Source: Paraburkholderia sp. (GTDB lineage: Bacteria; Pseudomonadota; Gammaproteobacteria; Burkholderiales; Burkholderiaceae). Taken from it: a stretch of 64,000 nt of DNA. A program made the translations under genes and the position numbers. The stretch is taken from positions 62,001 through 126,000 of the forward strand of contig SCRN01000034.1 of NCBI GenBank assembly GCA_004322045.1. Direction: 5' to 3'. This document shows positions 1 through 10,238 of this stretch, piece after piece (position 1 is the first letter of the stretch; every line of letters begins with the position of its first letter). The notes under the pieces were generated by a model. It ran no database searches and was not told the origin of the DNA. It saw nothing but the letters and a program-made list of their open reading frames with translations.

Positions 1-1826
1 ATCACCTTGCCCGGCATCGGCGCGGTCAACCGCCCTTCGCCATGCTCCGCATCGGCCGCGTGGGCGAGCAAGTTCTGCCACTCGAACGCCAGCGCCGCGC
101 CGTGGCCAAAGACGTGAAACACGTCGCTATCGATGAACACGCGCCCCGTGATGCGCTGCTCGCCCAGACGCACCCCGAATGTATGCGGCTCGCTACCGCG
201 CCACCAGTCGAACGCATCGCGCTGGCCGTCGTGCTCCAACTCGCGCAGATCGCCCTCGCGCGTGTAAGCGACCTTGAAAGCGCCGTCGTTTTCCACGTCG
301 CGCCATTCGATCGTTTGAAGGTAACGGCCGTTCAAGCGCCAATGCGATAGCGCATCCCACGGCGACGCGCCATGGGCAACACCGCCCTCGCGCGTGAGCA
401 GCGCCGCGCATGCCAATGCCATGGCCGCCTTGAACGGCCGCTCCACCGGCGCGAACAAAGCATCGTGATGACGCTCGATCAGACCCGTATCGAGATCGGC
501 ACTTGCAAACGGCTTGCTTTGCACGATGCGCTGCAAGAACGCCACGTTGGTTTGCGGGCCTACCGCCTCGCAGCCCTGCAATGCCCGGCTCAAGCGCGCG
601 AGCGCTTCGTCACGATCGGCCCCGTGCACGATCAGCTTGGCGATCATCGGATCGTAAAACGGCGTGATCGTATCGCCTTCGCGCACACCGCTATCGATCC
701 GCACCGGCGCGCGCTCGGGCGTACCGATCGCAAACTCGACGCTCTGCGGCATGCGCAGATACTTGAGCGTGCCCGTCGACGGCAAGAACCCGCGCGCCGG
801 ATTCTCGGCATACACGCGCGCCTCGATCGCATGGCCGTCGATGCGCAATTGTTCTTGCGTGAGAGGTAGCGGCTCGTCGGCGGCCACGCGCAATTGCCAT
901 TCGACCAGATCCTGCCCCGTAATCATTTCGGTGACCGGATGCTCCACCTGCAGCCGCGTGTTCATCTCCATGAAATAGAACGCGCTGTCGGTCATGATGA
1001 ATTCGACCGTGCCCGCGCCGACATAGGAGACCGCTCGCGCCGCGGCCACCGCGGCCTCGCCCATCGCGCGGCGCACGCCGTCGGAGAGCCCTGGCGCCGG
1101 CGCTTCCTCGAGGACTTTTTGATGGCGCCGCTGCACCGAGCAATCGCGATCGAACAAGTACACCGCGCCGCCGTGCCGATCGGCAAACACTTGCACTTCG
1201 ACGTGGCGCGGACGCGTCAAATACTTTTCGATGAGCACGCGATCGTTGCCGAAGCTGCTTGCGGCCTCACGCTTGCACGATGCCAGCGCGGCAGCGAAGT
1301 CTTCCCGCTTCTCGACCACGCGCATGCCCTTGCCTCCGCCCCCGGCGCTCGCCTTGAGCAACACCGGATAGCCGATGGCATCGGCTTCGCGCTGCAGAAG
1401 CTCGGCATCTTGTTCGTCGCCGTGATAGCCCGGCACGAGCGGAACGTCCGCTGCCTGCATCAGCGCTTTGGCCGCCGCCTTCGATCCCATCGCCGCGATG
1501 GCCGACACCGGCGGCCCGATGAAAACGAGCCCGGCCGCCTCGCACGCTTGCGCGAATGCTTCGTTCTCCGAAAGAAATCCGTAGCCTGGATGAACGGCCT
1601 GAGCGCCCGTGCGCAACGCTGCATCGATGATGCGCTCGATGAGCAGATAGCTCTCGCTCGCGGCGGCACCGCCGATATGGACCGCCTCGTCGCATGCGGC
1701 CACGTGCTTCGCATTGGCGTCCGCATCGGAATAGACGGCGACGCTCGCAATCCCGAGCCGCTTGCACGTCGCGGCCACGCGGCAGGCGATCTCGCCGCGA
1801 TTCGCAATCAAAATCTTGTTGAACAT
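1..1826 (-). CDS. liuD: Methylcrotonyl-CoA carboxylase alpha (biotin-carrying) subunit, partial at window edge
   Basis: This is the biotin carboxylase subunit of methylcrotonyl-CoA carboxylase, which carboxylates 3-methylcrotonyl-CoA in leucine degradation. About 608 residues are visible, starting at an ATG at 1826 with the family N-terminus MFNKILIANRGEIA. The ATP-grasp glycine loop GGGGKGM lies near residues 162-168 and MEMNTRLQVEHPVTE near 290. The visible part ends inside the biotinyl domain (LTAPMPGKV), so the biotin-lysine motif lies beyond the window. The gene follows liuC by 36 bp, and the beta subunit LiuB is encoded two genes upstream, which identifies it as MCC rather than acetyl- or propionyl-CoA carboxylase. 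Subunit class is certain; the substrate is inferred from context. Confidence 0.93.
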   Translation of the reverse strand, partial: MFNKILIANRGEIACRVAATCKRLGIASVAVYSDADANAKHVAACDEAVHIGGAAASESYLLIERIIDAALRTGAQAVHPGYGFLSENEAFAQACEAAGLVFIGPPVSAIAAMGSKAAAKALMQAADVPLVPGYHGDEQDAELLQREADAIGYPVLLKASAGGGGKGMRVVEKREDFAAALASCKREAASSFGNDRVLIEKYLTRPRHVEVQVFADRHGGAVYLFDRDCSVQRRHQKVLEEAPAPGLSDGVRRAMGEAAVAAARAVSYVGAGTVEFIMTDSAFYFMEMNTRLQVEHPVTEMITGQDLVEWQLRVAADEPLPLTQEQLRIDGHAIEARVYAENPARGFLPSTGTLKYLRMPQSVEFAIGTPERAPVRIDSGVREGDTITPFYDPMIAKLIVHGADRDEALARLSRALQGCEAVGPQTNVAFLQRIVQSKPFASADLDTGLIERHHDALFAPVERPFKAAMALACAALLTREGGVAHGASPWDALSHWRLNGRYLQTIEWRDVENDGAFKVAYTREGDLRELEHDGQRDAFDWWRGSEPHTFGVRLGEQRITGRVFIDSDVFHVFGHGAALAFEWQNLLAHAADAEHGEGRLTAPMPGKV

Positions 1827-1862
1827 GGAGTGTCTCGCAGTGAAGCGGCTATCGGGTTGCGG

Positions 1863-2651
1863 TCAGTGCGCCGCCCAAGCGGGCGCGCGCTTTTCGAGGA
1901 ACGACGCGACGCCTTCGCGCCCCTCCTCGCTTGCGCGGATTCGCGCGATGCGGCGGGCGGTATCGTCGATCAAAGTTTCGTCCAGCACGCGGCCGGCGAC
2001 GTCTTGCACCAGGCGCTTGGATTCGCGCACCGCCTGCGGGCCGTTCGCGCACAGCGCGGCAGTGATCTTCCCGATGCGGGTATCGAGCGCATCGGCGGCG
2101 ACCGCTTCATGCACGAGTCCGAGCCTTAGCGCCGTCGCGGCGTCGAACGGCTCGGCCGTCGTGAAGTAGCGGCGCGACGCGCGCTCGCCCAGCGCACGGA
2201 TAACGTACGGTGCGATCGTCGCGGCAATGAGGCCAAGCCGCGCTTCCGAGAGGCAAAACCGCGCCGTGTCCACGGTGACGACGATGTCGCTCGCCGCGAC
2301 GAGACCGACGCCGCCCGCGAAGGCATCGCCCGACACCCGTGCGACGACCGGCTTCGAGACATGGTAGATGGCCGACAACATATCGGCGAGACGGCGCGCG
2401 TCGACACGATTCTCCTCGTCGGAGAACGTGGCCATCTTCTTCATCCAATTCAGGTCGGCCCCTGCGCAAAACGCCGGGCCGTTGGCCGCAAGCACGATCG
2501 CGCGCACGTCGTCGCGCACATCGAGCTGACCGAACGCATCGGTCAACTCGGCGATCGTCGTCTCGTTGAACGCATTGCGAACGTCGGGGCGATTGAGCGT
2601 CACCGTCGCCACATGCGCGGCAAACCGAACTTCCAACATGCTGTATTGCAT
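1863..2651 (-). CDS. liuC: Enoyl-CoA hydratase/isomerase, methylglutaconyl-CoA hydratase type
   Basis: A 262-residue crotonase-fold protein, normal length for the family. The oxyanion-hole region AFCAGADLNWMKKM (about residues 60-73) and the segment GDAFAGGVGLVAASDIV (about 108-124) are present, followed by the usual LSEARLGLIAATIAPYV. In the liu pathway this enzyme hydrates 3-methylglutaconyl-CoA to HMG-CoA. It sits between liuB and liuD, as in other proteobacterial liu operons. The start at 2651 is supported by AAGGAGAC about 8 bp upstream. The substrate is assigned from the neighbours; crotonases cannot be distinguished safely by motif alone. Confidence 0.9.
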   Translation of the reverse strand: MQYSMLEVRFAAHVATVTLNRPDVRNAFNETTIAELTDAFGQLDVRDDVRAIVLAANGPAFCAGADLNWMKKMATFSDEENRVDARRLADMLSAIYHVSKPVVARVSGDAFAGGVGLVAASDIVVTVDTARFCLSEARLGLIAATIAPYVIRALGERASRRYFTTAEPFDAATALRLGLVHEAVAADALDTRIGKITAALCANGPQAVRESKRLVQDVAGRVLDETLIDDTARRIARIRASEEGREGVASFLEKRAPAWAAH

Positions 2652-2722
2652 TGAGCGTCTCCTTGCCCTGGGCTAGAGGCTGTGCGCGCCGAATCCAAGC
2701 TTGCGAACGCGCCATGCCCGCA

Positions 2723-4330
2723 TCACATTCTGAACACGCCAAAACGCGTCTCTTCGATGGGCGCGTTCATTGCTGCGGAGAGCCCGAGGCCCAACACATC
2801 GCGCGTTTGCGCCGGATCGATCACGCCGTCGTCCCACAACCGCGCGCTCGCGTAGTACGGATGCCCTTGATGCTCGTATTGCTCGCGAATCGGGCGCTTG
2901 AACGCTTCTTCCTCATCGGGGCTCCACATGCCGCCTTTGCGTTCGATCCCGTCGCGCTTGACCGTAGCGAGAACCGAAGCGGCCTGCTCGCCGCCCATCA
3001 CCGAGATGCGCGCGTTCGGCCACATCCATAGGAAGCGAGGCGAATAAGCGCGACCGCACATGCCGTAGTTGCCCGCACCGAACGAGCCGCCGATGATGAC
3101 CGTAAATTTGGGCACCTTCGCCGTTGCCACGGCGGTCACCATCTTCGCGCCGTTTCTCGCGATGCCTTCGTTCTCGTACTTGCGGCCCACCATGAAGCCC
3201 GTGATGTTTTGCAGGAAGACGAGCGGGATCTTGCGCTGGCAGCAAAGCTCGATGAAGTGCGCGCCCTTGAGCGCGGATTCGGAGAACAAGATGCCGTTGT
3301 TCGCGACGATGCCGACGGGGTGGCCCCAGAGATGCGCAAAGCCGGTGACGAGCGTCGTGCCGTAGCGCGCCTTGAATTCGTCGAACTCGGAATCGTCGAC
3401 GATGCGGGCGATCACTTCGCGCACGTCGAACGGCTTGCGCGTATCGACGGGAATCACGCCATAAAGGCTTTGGGCATCGAAGCGCGGCGGCTTTGGCGCG
3501 CGCAGGGCAAGCGGGGGCTGCTTCGTCAAGTTGAGCTTGCCGACGATGCCGCGTGCGAGCGCCAATGCGTGGGCATCGTTCTGCGCGAGATGATCGACCA
3601 CGCCCGACAAACGCGTATGGACGTCTCCCCCGCCGAGATCCTCGGCGCTCACTTCCTCGCCCGTCGCCGCTTTGACGAGCGGCGGGCCACCCAGGAAAAT
3701 CGTGCCTTGATTCTTGACGATGATCGATTCGTCGCTCATTGCCGGCACGTAGGCGCCGCCCGCCGTGCATGAGCCCATGACGACGGCGATCTGCGCGATG
3801 CCCGTGGCCGACATGTTTGCTTGATTGAAAAAGATGCGGCCGAAATGATCGCGGTCGGGAAACACCTCGTCTTGATTGGGCAGGTTCGCGCCGCCGGAAT
3901 CGACGAGATAGACGCACGGCAGCCGGTTTTCGAACGCGACTTCCTGCGCGCGCACGTGCTTCTTGACGGTGATCGGATAGTAAGTCCCGCCTTTAACCGT
4001 CGCATCGTTGCAGACGATCACGCATTCTTGTCCTGCGATGCGGCCGATCCCCGTGATGACGCCCGCACCCGGCGCCGCATCGTGATACATGCCGAACGCG
4101 GCCAGTTGCGAGAACTCGAGAAACGGCGTGCCGGGATCGAGCAACTGCGCGATCCGATCGCGCGGCAGCAGCTTGCCGCGCGAGACGTGCTTGTCGCGCG
4201 CGGCCTGCCCGCCGCCCAGCGCCACATGTGCGATCTTCGCGCGCAAATCGGCGACGAGAACTTCCAATGCGGCGGCATTCGCTCGAAACTCGTCCGAGCG
4301 TGGGTTCAACTTGCTTTCGATGATCGGCAT
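2723..4330 (-). CDS. liuB: Methylcrotonyl-CoA carboxylase beta (carboxyltransferase) subunit
   Basis: A 535-residue acyl-CoA carboxyltransferase, full length for MCC beta. It begins with the typical [15 protein letters not shown] and carries [22 protein letters not shown], the acyl-CoA pocket segment [24 protein letters not shown] near residue 140, and the C-terminal biotin-pocket segment [20 protein letters not shown] near 415. It transfers the carboxyl group from biotin of LiuD to 3-methylcrotonyl-CoA. The [10 protein letters not shown] signature is typical of MCC rather than propionyl-CoA carboxylase. It lies in the liuABCD order, 54 bp downstream of liuA. Confidence 0.95.
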   Translation of the reverse strand: MPIIESKLNPRSDEFRANAAALEVLVADLRAKIAHVALGGGQAARDKHVSRGKLLPRDRIAQLLDPGTPFLEFSQLAAFGMYHDAAPGAGVITGIGRIAGQECVIVCNDATVKGGTYYPITVKKHVRAQEVAFENRLPCVYLVDSGGANLPNQDEVFPDRDHFGRIFFNQANMSATGIAQIAVVMGSCTAGGAYVPAMSDESIIVKNQGTIFLGGPPLVKAATGEEVSAEDLGGGDVHTRLSGVVDHLAQNDAHALALARGIVGKLNLTKQPPLALRAPKPPRFDAQSLYGVIPVDTRKPFDVREVIARIVDDSEFDEFKARYGTTLVTGFAHLWGHPVGIVANNGILFSESALKGAHFIELCCQRKIPLVFLQNITGFMVGRKYENEGIARNGAKMVTAVATAKVPKFTVIIGGSFGAGNYGMCGRAYSPRFLWMWPNARISVMGGEQAASVLATVKRDGIERKGGMWSPDEEEAFKRPIREQYEHQGHPYYASARLWDDGVIDPAQTRDVLGLGLSAAMNAPIEETRFGVFRM

Positions 4331-4384
4331 AAGCCCGGTGCTCCGTCTCGCGGCTAGCGTCTTAAATGTAGATCGAGTCCAACT

Positions 4385-5566
4385 TCAAACCGTCTCGGCG
4401 AACAGCTCGCGGCCGATGAGCATGCGGCGAATTTCACTCGTGCCCGCACCGATTTCATAGAGCTTCGCATCGCGCCACAACCGGCCGACGGGGTATTCGT
4501 TGATGTAGCCGTTGCCGCCGAGAATCTGGATGGCTTCGCCGGCCATCCACGTGGCTTTTTCCGCCGTATAGAGAATGACGCCCGCACAATCCTTGCGCAC
4601 TTGCCGCACGTGTTCCTTGCCAAGCGTGTCGAGCTGGCGGCCCACCGCGTACAAATAAGCGCGGCACGCTTGCAGCGTCGTGTAGAGATCGGCGACCTTG
4701 CCTTGGATCAGTTGAAATTCGCCGATCGCCTGGCCGAACTGCTTGCGATCGTGAATGTAGGGCACGACGGCGTCCATGCAGGCGAGCATAATGCCGGTCG
4801 GACCGCCAGCAAGCACGGCGCGCTCGTAATCGAGGCCGCTCATCAGCACCTTCACGCCGCCGTGCAGGCTGCCGAGGATGTTTTCCTCGGGCACTTCGAC
4901 GTCTTCGAACACGAGCTCGCCCGTATGCGAGCCGCGCATGCCGAGCTTGTCGAGCTTTTGCGCGACCGAGAAGCCCTTCATGCCTTTCTCGACGATGAAA
5001 GCCGTGATGCCGCGGGCTCCGGCTTCGACATCCGTCTTCGCATAGACGACGAGCGTGTCGCAATCGGGCCCGTTCGTGATCCACATCTTGGTGCCGTTCA
5101 ATACGTACCGATCGCCGCGCTTATCGGCACGCAGCTTCATGCTGACGACGTCCGAACCGGCATTGGGCTCGCTCATCGCCAGTGCGCCCACGTGCTCGCC
5201 CGATACGAGCTTGGGCAAGTACTTGCTCTTTTGCGCGGGCGTGCCGTTGCGGTGGATTTGATTGACGCACAGGTTCGAGTGCGCGCCGTACGACAGGCCT
5301 ACCGACGCCGATGCGCGCGAGATCTCCTCCATCGCCACCATGTGCGCCGTGTAGCCCATGTTCGCGCCGCCGTATTCCTCCGAAACGGTCATGCCGAGCA
5401 CGCCGAGTTCGCCGAACTTGCGCCAAAGGTCCATCGGGAATTGATCGGTGCGGTCGATTTCAGCCGCGCGGGGTGCGATTTCCTTCGCTGCGAAGTGGGC
5501 GAGCGTATCGCGCAGCATGTCGATGTCTTCGCCGAGCGCGAATTGCAAACCAGGCACATTGCTCAT
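4385..5566 (-). CDS. liuA: Isovaleryl-CoA dehydrogenase
   Basis: A 393-residue acyl-CoA dehydrogenase that oxidises isovaleryl-CoA to 3-methylcrotonyl-CoA with FAD, passing electrons to ETF. The family signatures [20 protein letters not shown] (about 128-147) and the C-terminal [41 protein letters not shown] are intact. The glutamate in [11 protein letters not shown] (about residue 248) matches the position of the catalytic base of isovaleryl-CoA dehydrogenase (Glu254 in the human enzyme), unlike most acyl-CoA dehydrogenases. It is the first gene of the minus-strand liu operon. A GAGGAGAC ribosome-binding site lies about 5 bp before the ATG at 5566. The promoter region is shared with the divergent TetR gene. 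Confidence 0.95.
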   Translation of the reverse strand: MSNVPGLQFALGEDIDMLRDTLAHFAAKEIAPRAAEIDRTDQFPMDLWRKFGELGVLGMTVSEEYGGANMGYTAHMVAMEEISRASASVGLSYGAHSNLCVNQIHRNGTPAQKSKYLPKLVSGEHVGALAMSEPNAGSDVVSMKLRADKRGDRYVLNGTKMWITNGPDCDTLVVYAKTDVEAGARGITAFIVEKGMKGFSVAQKLDKLGMRGSHTGELVFEDVEVPEENILGSLHGGVKVLMSGLDYERAVLAGGPTGIMLACMDAVVPYIHDRKQFGQAIGEFQLIQGKVADLYTTLQACRAYLYAVGRQLDTLGKEHVRQVRKDCAGVILYTAEKATWMAGEAIQILGGNGYINEYPVGRLWRDAKLYEIGAGTSEIRRMLIGRELFAETV

Positions 5567-5648
5567 GGATGTCTCCTCGAATTCCGATTGGGGCCGGACC
5601 GGCCCGAGAGCGGCAAGCGCGCTCGATCACCGCGCATTTCACGCCACA

Positions 5649-5664
5649 TTTACGTAAGCGTCAA
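5649..5664. promoter_or_regulatory. Candidate LiuR-type operator upstream of liuA
   Basis: The 16-bp sequence TTTACGTAAGCGTCAA lies 83 bp upstream of the liuA start. It resembles the degenerate palindrome I remember for MerR-family LiuR sites in proteobacteria, with one difference. No MerR gene is in the window, so the link to LiuR is inference. Confidence 0.4.
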
Positions 5665-5673
5665 CAATTTTTT

Positions 5674-5686
5674 TGAGTACCACTCA
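5674..5686. promoter_or_regulatory. Palindromic candidate operator between liuA and the TetR gene
   Basis: TGAGT-ACC-ACTCA is a perfect 5-bp inverted repeat with a 3-bp centre, midway between the divergent starts of liuA and the TetR-family gene. Short symmetric sites in such positions are usual targets of TetR regulators, so it may be bound by the adjacent gene product. This is read from the sequence only. Confidence 0.45.
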
Positions 5687-5768
5687 TTTTCTCGCTACCC
5701 ACATGCTGCACGACAATGCAGGTGCTAGTATCCTACGCAGCATCCGCGCCGATCTCCCAAAGTTGAAT

Positions 5769-6569
5769 ATGACTCAAGCCGTTGAAGAATCGAAGGCCGA
5801 AGCCGGTGGCGCCCGTCGCCAGCCGGCCGGACGCAAGTCGCAGCAACGCGTGAAGGACATACTTCAGGCCGGGCGCGAAGTGTTCTCCGAAAAAGGCTAC
5901 GAACGCGCGACGACCGCGGAGATCGCCCAAAGGCTCGGCGTGTCCGAGGCGACTGTCTTCAGCTACTTTCGCGGCAAACGCGAACTGTGCGCGCGCGTAA
6001 TCGCCGATTGGTACGACGAAATCATCGCGGCAATCGAGACCGGGCTGCCGCGAGAGAGCGGCCCCCGCCAACAATTTGCCTTCATCGTTCGCACTCATTT
6101 GCGCTTGATGCTCGTGCACGGCACCGGCATGTGCTCGCTCGTGTTGTCGGAAGGCCGCGCGAAACATCACGAACTGAGCGCCGAGCTAACGGCGTTGCAA
6201 CGCCGCTATACGGCCCCGCTCATGCGGGTGCTCGCGCAAGCGCAGCAAGCGGGACAGATTCGCACCGACGTGCCGCTGCGCTTGATGCGTTCGATGGTAT
6301 TCGGCCCGATGGAGCACGTGCTGTGGGACGCCACGCTCGGGCAGCGCACCCCCGACATCGATGCCACGGCCGAACGCCTCGTCGATGTGCTCTGGACCGC
6401 GCTGCAGCCGCCCGCGCCCGCCGTCGCGTCGCTGCTCCGGCTCAAAGACGACTTGAGCGAGGCGATGCGCCGCTACCAAGCGGCCCCGCAGTTCGAGCGC
6501 GACGAAGGCGAGGGGTCGGCCGCGGCTAACGGCAAGCGCAAAACGCGACGGGTCAAAACGGGCGATTGA
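5769..6569 (+). CDS. TetR/AcrR family transcriptional regulator next to liu operon
   Basis: A DNA-binding repressor of 266 residues from the ATG at 5769. The HTH region is clear: RVKDILQAGREVFSEKGYERATTAEIAQRLGVSEATVFSYFRGKREL, about residues 27-73. The rest is a ligand-binding domain with a C-terminal basic tail (GKRKTRRVKTGD). An in-frame TTG at 5673 would add 32 residues, but they do not resemble the family and would cover the palindrome at 5674-5686. Divergent position suggests control of leucine degradation, as for the TetR regulator LiuQ described in betaproteobacteria. That assignment is inference. Confidence 0.85.
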   Translation: MTQAVEESKAEAGGARRQPAGRKSQQRVKDILQAGREVFSEKGYERATTAEIAQRLGVSEATVFSYFRGKRELCARVIADWYDEIIAAIETGLPRESGPRQQFAFIVRTHLRLMLVHGTGMCSLVLSEGRAKHHELSAELTALQRRYTAPLMRVLAQAQQAGQIRTDVPLRLMRSMVFGPMEHVLWDATLGQRTPDIDATAERLVDVLWTALQPPAPAVASLLRLKDDLSEAMRRYQAAPQFERDEGEGSAAANGKRKTRRVKTGD

Positions 6570-6708
6570 AACGGCGGTGCCGTTGCCGTTGCCCTTGCTC
6601 CCATCGTCGAGTTTCCGGCGCTCATCGAATCGTTCCCGCCCATGGCTTGCCGAAGATTTTCTGCGGGACTATCGTTAGCGCACCCGATCCCATCTACCTC
6701 CCGCTTCG

Positions 6709-7719
6709 ATGACGACCCGACTCACGCCCGCGATCGCCGCCAAGTTCGCCGCCCTCGCACTGGCCCATCTCACGCGCGAATACCCCAATAAGCTCACGCA
6801 TTCGCTCGCCGGCCCGCAAGACGTGCGATCGCCGCGCGAACTGCATCCGATTTTCTACGGCAGCTACGACTGGCACTCGTGCGTGCACGGCTATTGGTTG
6901 CTGTTGCGTCTGCTCGATCGGTATCCCGACTTGCCGCAAGCGCCGCAGATTCGCGCCGTCGTCGATGCGCATTTCACCGAAGCCAATGTAGCGGGCGAAC
7001 TCGCTTATTTGAGTCTGCCTCACAATCGTGGTTTCGAACGGCCGTACGGCTGGGGCTGGCTGCTCGCACTCGGCGGTCAACTCGATGCCATGCGCTCCCC
7101 AGAAGCCGGGCAATGGGCCGCGACGCTTGCGCCGTTGACGAGCTGGTTCATCGAGCGGTTTACCGAATTTCTGCCGAAGGCGACTTATCCGCTACGCGTC
7201 GGAACGCATTTCAATACCGCGTTCGCGCTTGCGCTCGCGCTCGATTTCGCCCGTGAAACGGGCAGAACGTCGTTCGGCGCGCTGATCGAAGCCACGGCCC
7301 GGCGTTGGTACGAGCATGATGTCGACTGCCAAGCATGGGAGCCGAGCGGTGACGAATTCCTGTCGCCCGCGCTGATGGAAGCCGAATTGATGCGGCGCGT
7401 GCTGCCGCTCGACGCATTCCTCGTCTGGTTCGATCGGTTCTTGCCGCGTCTCTCGCAGCGGCAACCGGCAACCTTGTTCACGCCGGCTACCGTCACCGAT
7501 CGCACCGACGGCAAGATCGCTCATCTGGACGGCCTCAACTTGAGCCGCGCGTGGTGCCAGCGTTCGATCGCCGCGGTCCTGCCCGCTGGCGACGCGCGCC
7601 AGCTTGCACTGGAGCAAGCAGCCGAAACGCATCTGAATACGGCGCTCGCTCACGTCGCCGGCGATTACATGGGCGAGCACTGGCTTGCAACTTTTGCTTT
7701 GCTGGCGCTCGAAGCCTGA
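6709..7719 (+). CDS. DUF2891 family protein
   Basis: A 336-residue protein matching the DUF2891 family by pattern: an HPIFYGSYDWHSCVHGYWLL segment near residue 47, repeated His/Trp-rich helices, and a C-terminal GEHWLATFALLALEA. The predicted fold is all-helical, like alpha/alpha-toroid glycosidases, and there is no signal peptide, so it is probably cytosolic. No biochemical function is known to me. It converges with the glycogen-debranching-type gene, which leaves a carbohydrate role possible but unproven. The ATG at 6709 has only a weak ribosome-binding site. Confidence 0.75.
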   Translation: MTTRLTPAIAAKFAALALAHLTREYPNKLTHSLAGPQDVRSPRELHPIFYGSYDWHSCVHGYWLLLRLLDRYPDLPQAPQIRAVVDAHFTEANVAGELAYLSLPHNRGFERPYGWGWLLALGGQLDAMRSPEAGQWAATLAPLTSWFIERFTEFLPKATYPLRVGTHFNTAFALALALDFARETGRTSFGALIEATARRWYEHDVDCQAWEPSGDEFLSPALMEAELMRRVLPLDAFLVWFDRFLPRLSQRQPATLFTPATVTDRTDGKIAHLDGLNLSRAWCQRSIAAVLPAGDARQLALEQAAETHLNTALAHVAGDYMGEHWLATFALLALEA

Positions 7720-7773
7720 GCGCCCCCGTCGCCCCTTTTAAGCATCGCTGCCGAGATTTCACGCGCATCTGCG

Positions 7774-10065
7774 TTACAACATCGCCACGACGCGTACGTT
7801 GCCGTCGCTGGTCGACGGAACCACCTTCTCGCCGACGCGCCGGAACGTGATCGACACCGAGCCCTCGCCGACACGCAGGTTACGCAACTCGAGCCAATCG
7901 ATCCCTTCCGGCAGCGCCGGCTGGTCGATGCGCACCTCGCCGCGCACCGCGTCGACGGTCACGCCTAGACATGCTTCGAGCATCATGAACGGCGCGCCTG
8001 CTGCCCAGGCTTGCGGCAAACAAGCCACCGGATAGGCGGTGGGCGGCTCGCCGCGCTGGCGTGTGAAGCCGCAGAAAAGCTCCGGCAAGCGCATATCGAA
8101 GCTGACCGCCGCTTCGAACAGCGCCTGGAGCAAACGCACGGCGGCCTGCTTGTTGCCGTAGCGCGCCAGCCCACGCGCGCAGAGTGCGTTATCGTGCGGC
8201 CAGACCGACCCGTTGTGATAAGCCATCGGATTGAAGCGCGCTTGCCCCGCGGCGAGCGTGCGCACGCCCCAGCCCGTATGGAACAGCGTCGATTGCAGTT
8301 GCCGGGCTACTGCTTCGCCGCGCGCGCGCGAGGGCAATCCGAAGGCGAGCAAATGCCCGGCGTTCGACGCGAGCACGCGGCATAGATCGCCGCGCCCATC
8401 GAGGGCGATGCCGTAAAAATCCTGATCCGGCATCCAATACAGCGCCTCCACGCGCTCGCGCAGCGCCGTCGCTCGGGCGGCATAGCGCGCCGAATCCTCG
8501 GCAAGCCCGCGCTGCGCCGCGAAGTCGGCCATCGTATCGAACGCTGCACACGCGTAAGCCTGCACTTCGACGAGCGCGATCGGGCCGTCGGGCATTCTGC
8601 CGTCCGCATGAAAGACCGAATCGTGGCTATCCTTCCACCCTTGATTGGCCAGGCCGCGATCGGACTCGCAACGATAATCGACGAGCCCGTTGCGGTTCTT
8701 GTCGCAGACATTCGCAACCCACTGCGCGGCCCGCTCGAGCGCCGGCCATAACTCGGCGATGAACGCATGGTCTCCCGTGCGAGACGCATAGGCGCCCGCG
8801 AGCACGATGAACAGCGGAGTCGTATCGACGCCGCCGTAGTAAAGCGCAAACGGCACCTCGCCCGTGGCGGCCATCTCGCTCTTGCGCATTTCGTGCATGA
8901 TCTTGCCCGTCGCCGCATCGCGGAACTTCGAATCTTCGCGGGCCTGATGTTCAGCAAGAAAACGCAGCACGCCGCGCGCGAGCCACGGCTGCAGCCATAA
9001 AGTCTGCAACGAGGTGACGACGGCATCGCGCCCGAACGGCGTCGAGAACCATGGGATGCCCGCATACGGATAGGGGCCGGTCGGCAGATCCGTCGTGAGC
9101 AGGCTCAGATCGGCGAACGAGCGCTCGATCCATGCATTGAACAATGGATTGCTCGAGCGCAGCCTAGCCGTCGCCCGCCGGCGCTCACGCATCGACAGGT
9201 GTGCGTTCGCTAGCCCCGCGCGCACCGCCGCCCGACCTACGCGCGGCCGCATGGCATCGATCTGCGTCAAGTGCGCGGGATGCGAACTATGCGGCGGCTG
9301 CGCCACTTGCGCATTCGGCGGTTCCGCCCCTTGCTGGGCCGCCAACGCATGGGTGTGGGTCGCGACCGACAGGTAAATCGAAACGCAAGCGTGCGCCGAC
9401 AGTTCGATCGTGTAATCGGCGCGATCTGCGAACAAGTGGTTCGGTGTCGGGGAGAATGCGACGTCGACGTGCCGTTGCACTCGATCGAGCCCGACATAGC
9501 CCAGACGCACGTCGTCGCGGTTGACTTTCGGCGGCTCCGTGGTGCCGTGTTGCGTCCGCTTCAAGCCGCGCACTTCGAACATGTCTTTGAAATCGCTGGC
9601 GAACGAGATCGACAGCGGCACCACCGCGTCGCTGTAGCCGTAGTTCGTCAAACTAATCGCTTCGTAAAGGACGGTGCCGCTCAGGATGCGCAAGCGCTCG
9701 ACGTGAATCACGCCCTCGGGCGTCCCTTCCCCGCCGATAGGCGGCAGCGGCCGATTCGTGAGATGCGCGGTGAACGAGGCATTGTCATTGCTGACGTTGC
9801 CCGAGAGCAGCGATGGCGCCCTGCCGCCGAAGGTGAGCCGCAATTGCGACAGCATGCGAGTGTCGTTGACGAAGAGACCGTCGTCGAGACCGTTGATGTC
9901 CCCTAGGGGATCGTTGACGACGAATGTGTCGCCCGACTTCAATACATACTGGCTCGTGCGGGCAATGTAAGGGTGCTCCGGCGCGATGAATGCGCCGTCC
10001 GGCTCGCCGTGCAACGGGGCGCCGGTTTGCGTTGGGGTGTCGCTGAGTGCTTCGGTGTCGAGCAT
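7774..10065 (-). CDS. Glycogen debranching-type enzyme (amylo-alpha-1,6-glucosidase family)
   Basis: A 763-residue protein of the bacterial debranching family. An N-terminal beta-rich domain (about 35-235; YVLKSGDTFVVNDPLGDI, GLFVNDTRMLSQLRL) is followed by a low-complexity linker (about 248-300) and a C-terminal alpha/alpha-barrel (about 300-745). The barrel has GIPWFSTPFGRDAVVTSLQTLW, NQGWKDSHDSVFHADG and NGSVWPHDNALCARGLARYG. Family members hydrolyse alpha-1,6 branches or related glucosides, but the exact substrate cannot be read here and no other glycogen gene is in the window. AAGGAG 7 bp before the ATG at 10065 supports the start. No signal peptide is seen. Confidence 0.85.
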   Translation of the reverse strand: MLDTEALSDTPTQTGAPLHGEPDGAFIAPEHPYIARTSQYVLKSGDTFVVNDPLGDINGLDDGLFVNDTRMLSQLRLTFGGRAPSLLSGNVSNDNASFTAHLTNRPLPPIGGEGTPEGVIHVERLRILSGTVLYEAISLTNYGYSDAVVPLSISFASDFKDMFEVRGLKRTQHGTTEPPKVNRDDVRLGYVGLDRVQRHVDVAFSPTPNHLFADRADYTIELSAHACVSIYLSVATHTHALAAQQGAEPPNAQVAQPPHSSHPAHLTQIDAMRPRVGRAAVRAGLANAHLSMRERRRATARLRSSNPLFNAWIERSFADLSLLTTDLPTGPYPYAGIPWFSTPFGRDAVVTSLQTLWLQPWLARGVLRFLAEHQAREDSKFRDAATGKIMHEMRKSEMAATGEVPFALYYGGVDTTPLFIVLAGAYASRTGDHAFIAELWPALERAAQWVANVCDKNRNGLVDYRCESDRGLANQGWKDSHDSVFHADGRMPDGPIALVEVQAYACAAFDTMADFAAQRGLAEDSARYAARATALRERVEALYWMPDQDFYGIALDGRGDLCRVLASNAGHLLAFGLPSRARGEAVARQLQSTLFHTGWGVRTLAAGQARFNPMAYHNGSVWPHDNALCARGLARYGNKQAAVRLLQALFEAAVSFDMRLPELFCGFTRQRGEPPTAYPVACLPQAWAAGAPFMMLEACLGVTVDAVRGEVRIDQPALPEGIDWLELRNLRVGEGSVSITFRRVGEKVVPSTSDGNVRVVAML

Positions 10066-10238
10066 CGTTTAGCTCCTTTGCTCCAAGCCCATGCTGTGCG
10101 GCCGTCAGCCTGCCTCGATTGTAGGCGACGCAGTGCATAGAGCAGCCGAACAACCCAAAGTTTTCGCGTTCAGTTTTTGCGTTCAGGCTGCGGCGCAAAC
10201 CCAATGCCTGCGCTGCCCCTCCTACCAAACCACCGCGA

